A DNA stretch of 64,000 nucleotides from Candidatus Manganitrophaceae bacterium. Its GTDB lineage: Bacteria > Nitrospirota > Nitrospiria > SBBL01 > Manganitrophaceae. The DNA lies in contig JACQEZ010000001.1 in the NCBI GenBank assembly GCA_016200325.1, positions 186,001-250,000 of the forward strand. The letters run 5' to 3'. Shown here piece by piece: positions 26,099-32,792 of the stretch. The position numbers and the translations under genes were made by a program. The notes beneath the pieces are model-generated. The model had not been told where the DNA came from, did not search any database, and worked only from the letters and a program-made list of their open reading frames with translations. Each line of letters opens with the position of its first letter. Position 1 is the stretch's first letter.

Positions 26099-26383
26099 AT
26101 GAGTTACTACGTCTATATTACTCAGGAGAACGACTGTTTCATCGCCGATGTCCCTGCGTTGCCGGGATGCCGGACGCTCGGACGAAGTGAAGCGGAGGTC
26201 ATGGAGAACATTCGCGACGTCGTCCGAGGATATCTCCAGAACTTGCGAAGAAGAAACCGGGCCTTACCGAAAGTAAAGGTGGTCAAGCTCTCCGGACCGG
26301 CCTCTTTTTCACGGGGCGGACCGGTGGAGCGCTCTTTAATTCCAATTACGTCTGAAAATGGAATCTCCGGTCCGGCCCTATAA
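26099..26383 (+). CDS. HicB-like (UPF0150) protein, no HicA partner
   Basis: 94 residues. The first 45 residues (YYVYITQENDCFIADVPALPGC, then TLGRSEAEVMENIRDVVRGYL) are the partial RNase H fold of HicB antitoxins. There is no helix-turn-helix or ribbon-helix-helix after it, and no hicA-like gene next to it on either strand. The C-terminal 35 residues are unstructured-looking. AGGAGG stands five bases before the ATG. A solitary, possibly housekeeping member of the family is more likely than a toxin-antitoxin system. Its end overlaps the yggU-like start by 26 bases. Confidence 0.8.
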   Translation: MSYYVYITQENDCFIADVPALPGCRTLGRSEAEVMENIRDVVRGYLQNLRRRNRALPKVKVVKLSGPASFSRGGPVERSLIPITSENGISGPAL

Positions 26384-26666
26384 GTCGGGCTCCCTCCTTC
26401 ACCTGCGTGTTTCACCGAACGCATCCCGGGATGGTGTGGAAAGTTGCATCGGGGGGATGCTTCGGCTAAAATTAAGGGCAGTCCCTGCGGAAGGGGCCGC
26501 CAATGCGGCCTGCCTTCGTTTTTTAGCCGATTTATTTGATTTTCCAAAATCCCGACTGGAAATGGTCCGCGGGGAGAAATCTAGAGAGAAGTGGATTTGG
26601 TTTAAGGAAGTCGATACGGCGCTTTTAAATCTGAAGCTGGAAAAATTGAGGGTGGAGTGGCGGTGA
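26358..26666 (+). CDS. yggU: YggU/DUF167 family protein
   Basis: 102 residues. The family's core is visible: LLHLRVSPNASRDGV (residues 12-26), then LKLRAVPAEGAANAACLRFLADLF, and GEKSREKWIWF. These small alpha/beta proteins have no established biochemical role, though they are widespread near yggT and yggS. The ATG at 26358 lies within the HicB-like gene, and the stop overlaps the start of the following transpeptidase gene, so all three are probably translated together. Confidence 0.9.
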   Translation: MESPVRPYKSGSLLHLRVSPNASRDGVESCIGGMLRLKLRAVPAEGAANAACLRFLADLFDFPKSRLEMVRGEKSREKWIWFKEVDTALLNLKLEKLRVEWR

Positions 26667-27904
26667 GAGCAGCGGGTGGTCGTGGCGTATGGGTGGCGGG
26701 GCTGATTGTATTCGGCCTCGTGAGTTTGCTTTTTCTAGAGGGAGGGGGATTGGGAGGTTTTTTTGAAGATCCCCTCCAGAACACCCCCTTTGCCCTGGTT
26801 GAGGAGGGTGTTCGAATCAAAGGCGCTCTTCCTCCGCTCGACCACACCGAGCGCGGCAAGTACGTCTCCCGTTTTCCAAATGGGGTGACCGCCGTTTATA
26901 CCTATGATGCAGCACTTCAGCAGGCGATGGAAAATTACTTCAAACGTTATGGAGTCCCCTATGGGGTCTTTGTTGCGATGGATCCGAACACCGGCCGGGT
27001 TTTGGCATCGGTCGAATATTCTGCCGACAATCCCCGCGCCGAGCACCTTGCACTCCGAGCGACTTATCCGGCCGCGTCGATCTTCAAGCTGGTGACCGCC
27101 TCCGCGGCGATCGAAGAGAAAAAAGCGAATCCCGAGACCGAAATTACCTATCATGGCGGGCTCTACCGGATGGGGCCGCGAAATTGGATCGATAACCCGA
27201 AGCGCGATAAGTTAAAGATCACCATTGCCGATGCCTTGGCGAAATCGTGCAATGTCGCCTTTGCCAAAATCGCTCTTCGCTGGCTGGATGTGCCGACCCT
27301 TCAGAGTTATGCAGAGCGGTTCCAATTTAATCGTGCCATCCCCTTTGAACTGCCGATGCAGGTCAGCCGGATGGAGATTGAAAACAGCGAGCGCGGATTG
27401 GCCCGCACGGCCGCCGGATTCGGCGAGGTCGGCCTCTCCCCGCTTCATGGGGCGATGATCGGCTCCGCCATCGCAAACGACGGCATCATGATGTCCCCCT
27501 GCATGATTGATCAACTCTCCGATGCCAATGGAACGAAGCTGTATGAGTGCCAGCCGAAGATTTTCTCCACGGTCATCTCCGCGGAGACGGCGCAGTCGCT
27601 TCGGGAGATGATGGCGATGACGGTTATTAAAGGAACCTCACGAAAAGCCTTCCGACTCAAGCGGCGTGGCGCCACCCTCCGGGGTATTACGATCGGCGGG
27701 AAGACCGGCTCCCTCACCGGAGAAGATCCCCCCGGCAAATACAGCTGGTTTGTCGGGATGGCGCCGCTCGAAGACCCTGAGATTGTTGTCGCCGTCATGC
27801 TCATCAACCACTCCAAATGGAAGATCAAAGCTTCCCAGGCGGCCAGAGAAGGTTTTGACGCTTATTTCCAGGGGGAAAATCTCCGAAAGGTCGCCAACCA
27901 ATAA
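26657..27904 (+). CDS. Small penicillin-binding protein (transpeptidase domain)
   Basis: 415 residues: a membrane anchor (about 10-28), about 70 residues of unassigned sequence, then a class B-type transpeptidase with SxxK at 141-144 (SIFK), SxN at 197-199 (SCN) and KTG at 349-351. The usual PBP dimerisation domain is missing, so it is shorter than FtsI or PBP2. Possible roles are a dedicated cross-linker or a D,D-peptidase; sequence does not decide. Start GTG 26657 or GTG 26663, following GAGGG. Last gene of this plus-strand run. Confidence 0.88.
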   Translation: MAVRAAGGRGVWVAGLIVFGLVSLLFLEGGGLGGFFEDPLQNTPFALVEEGVRIKGALPPLDHTERGKYVSRFPNGVTAVYTYDAALQQAMENYFKRYGVPYGVFVAMDPNTGRVLASVEYSADNPRAEHLALRATYPAASIFKLVTASAAIEEKKANPETEITYHGGLYRMGPRNWIDNPKRDKLKITIADALAKSCNVAFAKIALRWLDVPTLQSYAERFQFNRAIPFELPMQVSRMEIENSERGLARTAAGFGEVGLSPLHGAMIGSAIANDGIMMSPCMIDQLSDANGTKLYECQPKIFSTVISAETAQSLREMMAMTVIKGTSRKAFRLKRRGATLRGITIGGKTGSLTGEDPPGKYSWFVGMAPLEDPEIVVAVMLINHSKWKIKASQAAREGFDAYFQGENLRKVANQ

Positions 27905-27930
27905 CGCTTCTTTCCGAGTCGCCCGATCGG

Positions 27931-28395
27931 TCAGGCGATTCTCGCTTTCTTGAGTTGAACCTCTCCTTCGCTTAGAAAGAGCCTTTTCCGCTCAAGCAGC
28001 TTCTCGATTTCGCCGATGTCTTGATAGGTTTGATAAGCTTGCGTCTCGAAGAAAAATTTAAGAGGGGAATGATTCCCCGCCGCTTCAACCCCTTCCTGAT
28101 AAATCTGAAGTCCCGACCGTTCCAACTCCAGATCAAACTGCAGCATCTCTTTTAGCTCGGCGCTCTGTTTAATCGGATAACCCTCGACGCTCGGCACCCC
28201 GCCGAGGGTGACGATATGCTCGCCGATCTCTCTTGCCTGATTAAACGCGTTCCGGCTCCGGTCTCGAAAGAAATCGGCATACATCTTCCGATCGATCCCC
28301 TGAACCAAAAAGCTATGCTGGAGATATTGAATGGTTGAAGCATATTCGATCTGTAAGGCTTGATTGAGAACCTGAAGGACCTGTTTCATATCCAT
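27931..28395 (-). CDS. Ferritin-like protein with altered ferroxidase site
   Basis: 154-residue four-helix protein similar to bacterioferritin through MKQVLQVLNQALQIEYAST and VTLGGVP. By hand alignment with E. coli Bfr, Glu17 and Glu92 match ligands Glu18 and Glu94, but Ala50 and Gln53 replace Glu51 and His54, and no histidine stands at the His130 position (sequence YQDIGEIE). It may be a degenerate iron-storage subunit, a different diiron or non-metal four-helix protein, or a scaffolding subunit. Its ATG overlaps no other gene; the upstream divergent gene is the DUF4091 protein. GTGA-type runs of G precede the start. Confidence 0.78.
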   Translation of the reverse strand: MDMKQVLQVLNQALQIEYASTIQYLQHSFLVQGIDRKMYADFFRDRSRNAFNQAREIGEHIVTLGGVPSVEGYPIKQSAELKEMLQFDLELERSGLQIYQEGVEAAGNHSPLKFFFETQAYQTYQDIGEIEKLLERKRLFLSEGEVQLKKARIA

Positions 28396-28430
28396 CGGTG
28401 ACCCCCCCCATATTAGTTATTAATTCGTTT

Positions 28431-28460
28431 ATTCTATTGAATCGATCGAGAACGAATCAA
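28431..28460 (-). promoter_or_regulatory. Putative promoter of the ferritin-like gene
   Basis: On the minus strand TTGATT (28455-28460) and TAGAAT (28431-28436) are separated by 18 bases, about 35 bases before the start codon. Confidence 0.5.
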
Positions 28461-28489
28461 GGACGATCTGCATCTCACCCGCGCCCTAT

Positions 28490-28519
28490 TTGACACCCGT
28501 TTTAGAAACTCTCTATCAT
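28490..28519 (+). promoter_or_regulatory. Promoter of the DUF4091 gene
   Basis: TTGACA (28490-28495) and TATCAT (28514-28519) with an 18-base spacer, about 45 bases before the start codon at 28563; divergent from the ferritin-like gene. Confidence 0.7.
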
Positions 28520-28562
28520 AGACGAAGGATTCATCTGAGAACGGACGCCAGGGGAGGTCTGA

Positions 28563-30566
28563 ATGAGTTATAAAAAGGTGGGGTGGCTGACATGGCTCTT
28601 TTTATTTTTCTCCTCTTCCGCATTCGGCCAGGCAATCTGGTGGGAGAGCGGAATGGTCAAGTTGCGCGCGGCCAACGGCGGGGAGGAGGGAGATCCGGTC
28701 CCGAAGCAGGCCGACCTTTGCCAAGAGGAGAAGTGCCTGAAGGGGGGGGTTCGGATTTCAGCGGCGCAGAACGAATTCGAACCGTTCCAGATCTTCATTG
28801 CCGCTTCGGAGCAGGATTTGCGCCAGGTTGATGTGACGATCAGTGATCTGGTCAGAGAAGGTGAGAAAGAGGGCTATCGCATCCCCGCCAAGCTGCCGGG
28901 GCCGATCATGGTCTACCGGGAGCATTACATCGAGATCGAGAAGCCGAGTACCACCGAGGCGCAACGCGGGGCATGGCCCGATGCGCTGATCCCGAAGGTC
29001 GATGAATATTTCGGCGAGCGTCGATCGATTCCGGGCGAGGGGCGTCCAGCCTTTCCCTTCGACATCCCGCGGGGGAGAAAACAGGGGGTCTGGGTCGATC
29101 TCTATGTCCCGCCCGATGCCCCGCCCGGCGTCTACGCCGGGACGGCGACGGTGACCCTCGGCGAAAAGAAGGGGGCGGTCATCCCGATTCATCTCACCGT
29201 CCTCCCTTTCCGTCTCCCCTCGAGCCCGTCGCTTCGGACCGCCTATGCGGTCGGGATCACGGAGATTGGAAGGGGACATGATTGGGACGATCCCCGCGCG
29301 AACATCCGGGGATTTGTCAGCGATGAACGAACCAGTGAGCTGGTCTGCCTCTATACAAAAGCGCTGCTGCTCCATCGGCTGACCAACGAGAGCACCGTCT
29401 GGCCCCCTCCGCGATGGGACAAGAATCGGGGGGAGATGAAGTGGGTCTTTCCGGAGGGAAAGACGACCTGCCCTGAGAAATACCCGGAGTTTTTGAATGG
29501 GATCAACTCCCTTCCCGGCGGCAAGCTCAAGGGAGCCCGAGTCACCTCGGTTCGGCTGCGCGACGGCTACGGCTTCAAAGACCCCGACCGGTACAACCCC
29601 GAAAAACTCAATGCCGATTATTATAAAGCGTATGTCCAATACTTTTCCCGACAAGGATGGCTTGATCGGCTCTTTGACTACACTTGGGACGAGCCGAAGT
29701 TTTTATACCAGCGGACAACGAAGCGGCGGGAGTGTTGGAACGTGGAAGAGGTGAAGGAGCGTCCCGACACCGACTGGGACAAGATCAAACGGCGCGCCGA
29801 ATTTCTTCACAAGAACGCCCCCGGCTTAAAATTAATGGTGACAACCGATCGCCAGGCGGCGGAGACCTGCTTCGACCGGCTTTTCCAAACCAAGGGGGTC
29901 GAAAAGTACATCGACATCTGGACCGTCGGGATCACCCGGATGGACGGCAAGCCGACCTCGGACACCTACAATCGAAATTTCCGGACGACCTATGACGCCG
30001 GCTTCATCGGCCAAGGAAAAGAGCTCTGGTGGTACCACGCCTGCGGATCGCACGGCTGCGGCGATGGATCGGAGAAAGGATGGCCGACGGTCATGGTCGA
30101 CCTTCCGTCCGTCTCCACCCGGATTTTCGAGTGGCTGACCTATCTCTACAATACATCGGGAGAGCTCTACTATGAGACGGTCTTCCAATATCCTTACTCA
30201 TATAAGGTGGTGAAGGGATCGGATGGCAAGGAGTCGAAAAGCGCCGACCGGAACCCGTTCGAGCAGGTCTATTATTTCGGCGGCCAGGGGGACGGCGTTC
30301 TCTTTTATCCGGGGCGGCCCGACTATGTCGGCGGAACGAAACATATCCCGATCGAGTCGATCCGTTTGAAGCTGATCCGCGAGGGGATGGAAGATTACGA
30401 ATATCTCAAGCTGGCCGAGGCGAAGAAGGGGAGGGCCTGGATCGAGTCGGAGGTCTTGCCGCTGTTAAAGGAGGACGATCGAACGCCGCTCAATGTCTAT
30501 CACTGGAGCCACCGGCCCGAGCGGCTGATCGAGGCGCGAGAGAAGCTGATCGAGGCGCTTCGATAG
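28563..30566 (+). CDS. Secreted DUF4091 putative glycoside hydrolase
   Basis: 667 residues with a signal peptide (basic MSYKK, hydrophobic GWLTWLFLFF, cleavage after SSSAFGQA). The middle holds a beta-sandwich region (about 70-230) typical of this family, and the C-terminal half a TIM-barrel-like region with LFDYTWDEP (about 376), a D-x-E-type acidic pair like catalytic residues in GH123-clan enzymes, then the DUF4091 domain ending IRLKLIREGMEDYEYLKL (about 595-612). The family resembles GH123 N-acetylgalactosaminidases; substrate is unknown. GGGAGG stands before the ATG and the gene has its own promoter. A carbohydrate-active role is inferred. Confidence 0.8.
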   Translation: MSYKKVGWLTWLFLFFSSSAFGQAIWWESGMVKLRAANGGEEGDPVPKQADLCQEEKCLKGGVRISAAQNEFEPFQIFIAASEQDLRQVDVTISDLVREGEKEGYRIPAKLPGPIMVYREHYIEIEKPSTTEAQRGAWPDALIPKVDEYFGERRSIPGEGRPAFPFDIPRGRKQGVWVDLYVPPDAPPGVYAGTATVTLGEKKGAVIPIHLTVLPFRLPSSPSLRTAYAVGITEIGRGHDWDDPRANIRGFVSDERTSELVCLYTKALLLHRLTNESTVWPPPRWDKNRGEMKWVFPEGKTTCPEKYPEFLNGINSLPGGKLKGARVTSVRLRDGYGFKDPDRYNPEKLNADYYKAYVQYFSRQGWLDRLFDYTWDEPKFLYQRTTKRRECWNVEEVKERPDTDWDKIKRRAEFLHKNAPGLKLMVTTDRQAAETCFDRLFQTKGVEKYIDIWTVGITRMDGKPTSDTYNRNFRTTYDAGFIGQGKELWWYHACGSHGCGDGSEKGWPTVMVDLPSVSTRIFEWLTYLYNTSGELYYETVFQYPYSYKVVKGSDGKESKSADRNPFEQVYYFGGQGDGVLFYPGRPDYVGGTKHIPIESIRLKLIREGMEDYEYLKLAEAKKGRAWIESEVLPLLKEDDRTPLNVYHWSHRPERLIEAREKLIEALR

Positions 30567-30604
30567 CCGCGGAGGCGGCCATTTCTCTCACTCTCCACGT
30601 GTGT

Positions 30605-30610
30605 TATAAT
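30605..30610 (+). promoter_or_regulatory. Putative -10 element before lemA
   Basis: Perfect TATAAT with no good -35 at the right distance. It would start transcription about 10-12 bases before or at the ATG at 30619, which favours the internal TTG at 30655 as translation start. Confidence 0.45.
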
Positions 30611-30618
30611 CACCCCCT

Positions 30619-31239
30619 ATGCGGAAAATAGCGCCGGAGGGGGGCTCGATACCATTGAGAAAAATAAATTATTTTAAAGGAATGTTTTTGCTCTGCCTTT
30701 TTGCCCTCGCCGGGTGCGGTTACAATACGCTCCAGGGGATGGATGAGGAGGTAAACGCCGCCTGGTCGGAGGTGCAGAACCAGTATCAGCGTCGATTCGA
30801 CCTCATTCCAAACCTGGTTGAGACGGTGAAGGGATTCGCCACCCAGGAGAAGGAGGTCCTCACACAGGTGGTCGAGGCGCGATCGAAGGTCGGACAGATG
30901 AAGATCTCGCCGGAGATCACCAAAGATCCGGAGGCCTTTAAAAAGTTCGAGCAGGCGCAGGGGGAGCTCTCGGGGGCGCTCTCCCGCCTGATGGTCGTGG
31001 TCGAGCGCTATCCGGAGCTGCGATCGAACGAGAACTTTCTCACCCTGCAGTCGCAGCTCGAGGGGACGGAGAATCGGATCGCCGTCTCCCGGCGCGACTA
31101 CATTCAGTCGGTCCGCCGATATAATACCGCCGTCCGCGCCTTCCCGACCAATCTCACCGCCAAATATTTGGGTTTGAGGGTTCGGGAGAACTTCAGCGCG
31201 GAGAAGGGGGCTCAGGAAGCGCCCAAGGTGAAGTTTTAA
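30619..31239 (+). CDS. lemA: LemA-family lipoprotein
   Basis: 206 residues from the ATG at 30619, or 194 from TTG 30655, which fits a standard lipoprotein signal (KINYFKGMFLLCLFALAGC; lipobox cysteine about residue 33 of the long form). The body is an all-helical LemA domain with NAAWSEVQNQYQRRFDLIPNLVETVKG and VSRRDYIQSVRRYNTAVRAFPTN. LemA proteins are found next to TPM-domain proteins, as here. Function is not settled; links to envelope stress and antigen display have been described in other bacteria. Confidence 0.9.
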   Translation: MRKIAPEGGSIPLRKINYFKGMFLLCLFALAGCGYNTLQGMDEEVNAAWSEVQNQYQRRFDLIPNLVETVKGFATQEKEVLTQVVEARSKVGQMKISPEITKDPEAFKKFEQAQGELSGALSRLMVVVERYPELRSNENFLTLQSQLEGTENRIAVSRRDYIQSVRRYNTAVRAFPTNLTAKYLGLRVRENFSAEKGAQEAPKVKF

Positions 31240-31243
31240 TCGG

Positions 31244-32134
31244 GTGAAGATGCAGCGATGGTTCTGGACGATCTTCTTCCCCCTTTGGCTTGCGGCCATG
31301 ACGCTCCCGGCTTGGGCCGCCCTTGAGGTTCCCCGCCTCCAAGGCCGGGTCAATGACCAGGCCCACCTGCTCACCCCCGAGCAGGCCGCTGCATTGGAGG
31401 CGCAGCTCCGCGCCTACGAAGAGAAGACGACCAATCAAATTGCGCTGTTGACCCTTCCGAGCTTAGAAGGGGAGTCGCTGGAAGCGTTCTCGATCAAGGT
31501 GGGACGGGAGTGGCAGCTCGGCCAAGCGAAGCGGAACAACGGCGTCCTCCTCCTCATCGCCGCTAAGGAACGAGCGGTCCGGATCGAGGTCGGTTATGGC
31601 CTTGAAGGGGCGTTGACCGACGCGCAAAGCAGTATCATCATCCGAAACATTATGGTCCCGGCCTTTCGCCAAGGTGATTTCGATCGGGGAATTCGAGACG
31701 GTGTCGGCGCCATTGAGAAGGCGATCGCCGGGGAGTTCACCGCCCCGCCCACCGAGACCCCCTCCCGATCGCGCGATAACTTCAACGAGCTCTTCTCGCT
31801 CGGATTGATCTTCATTGTCCTCTTCTCTTCATTCTTATCGTACCTTCCCTTTTATGTGACCGGCTTTGTCGGGGCGATCCTCGGCGGGGTCATCGGCTCC
31901 TTTTTGATCGGGAGGGTCCTCCTTGCCGCCGGAATCGGTTTTGTCGCAGGGATTGTTCTATCGGTTCTCTTCCGAGGCTCGGGAGGCGGGCCGGGCAGTG
32001 GATTGGGAGGGAGGGGGTATCGCGGTACCGGCTGGTCGTCCGGCGGGGGATGGGGCGGCGGGGGAGATTCCGGAGGAGGCTTCTCAGGAGGGGGAGGAAG
32101 CTTCGGCGGTGGCGGGGCTTCCGGAAGATGGTAA
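31244..32134 (+). CDS. TPM-domain membrane protein (YgcG family)
   Basis: 296 residues: signal peptide (cleavage near AWAALEV), TPM domain (about 30-165; VNDQAHLLTPEQAAALEAQL, then TTNQIALLTLPSLEGES), two or three membrane helices (about 183-245) and a glycine/serine-rich tail from about 250 with many SGGG repeats. Normal architecture for the YgcG family; the TPM domain is known as a phosphatase or chaperone of thylakoid and membrane complexes. Start GTG 31244 or ATG 31250, four bases after lemA; operon with the next gene. Confidence 0.9.
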   Translation: MKMQRWFWTIFFPLWLAAMTLPAWAALEVPRLQGRVNDQAHLLTPEQAAALEAQLRAYEEKTTNQIALLTLPSLEGESLEAFSIKVGREWQLGQAKRNNGVLLLIAAKERAVRIEVGYGLEGALTDAQSSIIIRNIMVPAFRQGDFDRGIRDGVGAIEKAIAGEFTAPPTETPSRSRDNFNELFSLGLIFIVLFSSFLSYLPFYVTGFVGAILGGVIGSFLIGRVLLAAGIGFVAGIVLSVLFRGSGGGPGSGLGGRGYRGTGWSSGGGWGGGGDSGGGFSGGGGSFGGGGASGRW

Positions 32135-32153
32135 GGGGTGAGAGCGGTTAAAT

Positions 32154-32789
32154 ATGAAAGAGGCTGAAGCGTTTTTTACGGCGGAGGAGAAGGAGCGGAT
32201 TCGGCAGGCGGTGGTCCGTGCGGAGGCCCGCTCCTCCGGGGAGATCGTCCCGATGGTGGTCGATCAGAGCGGGCACTACATTCAATTCGCCCTGACCGGC
32301 GCCATCTTCTTTGCCTTTTTGGTCGCCGTGGTCTGGATGACGATCTGGCGTCCGGTCACCGCGCCGCAACTTCTGCTGATTGAGCTCTTCGCCTTTTGGG
32401 TCGCTTTCTTCCTCATCCAGCGGATCCGCCGGCTCTGGTCGTGGCTGGTGCCGGAGTCTTTGAAAGAGCGGGTCGTCCGTCGCCGGGCGCTGGAAGGTTT
32501 TTATGCCCACCGGCTTCACGAGACACGGGACCAGACCGGGGTGCTGATCCTTCTCTCCCTCATGGAGCATCGGGTTGAGCTGCTGGCCGATGCCGGGATT
32601 CATCAGCGGGTTTCGCCGGAGATCTGGGAGCGGCTCGTTCAACAGATCGCCTCCGGCGTGAAAGAAGGGCGGCCCGTCGAGGGGCTGGCGCAGGCGATTG
32701 ACGCTTGCGGAGCACTCCTCGCCGAGCACTTTCCAAGACGGGCGGACGATATCAATGAACTTCCGAACGACCTCCAAATCGACCCGTAA
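32154..32789 (+). CDS. Second TPM-domain protein
   Basis: 211 residues with no signal peptide. The N-terminal half has KERIRQAVVRAEARSSGEIVPMVVDQ of the TPM domain, split by two membrane helices (about 44-62 and 66-84), and the C-terminal half HETRDQTGVLILLSLMEHRVELLADAGIHQ completes the domain in the cytoplasm or periplasm. LemA-TPM-TPM trios are common in bacteria and their products probably act together at the envelope. Ends three bases before a convergent gene. Confidence 0.88.
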   Translation: MKEAEAFFTAEEKERIRQAVVRAEARSSGEIVPMVVDQSGHYIQFALTGAIFFAFLVAVVWMTIWRPVTAPQLLLIELFAFWVAFFLIQRIRRLWSWLVPESLKERVVRRRALEGFYAHRLHETRDQTGVLILLSLMEHRVELLADAGIHQRVSPEIWERLVQQIASGVKEGRPVEGLAQAIDACGALLAEHFPRRADDINELPNDLQIDP

Positions 32790-32792
32790 ATC

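Noticed and set aside
26099-26383. HicAB toxin-antitoxin system
   Set aside because: No hicA-like small double-stranded RNA-binding protein is encoded next to it on either strand, and there is no DNA-binding tail.
27916-27941. Shared terminator between the small PBP and ferritin-like genes
   Set aside because: The eight-base-pair stem has a wobble pair, a ten-base loop, overlaps a coding end and lacks a clean T-run.
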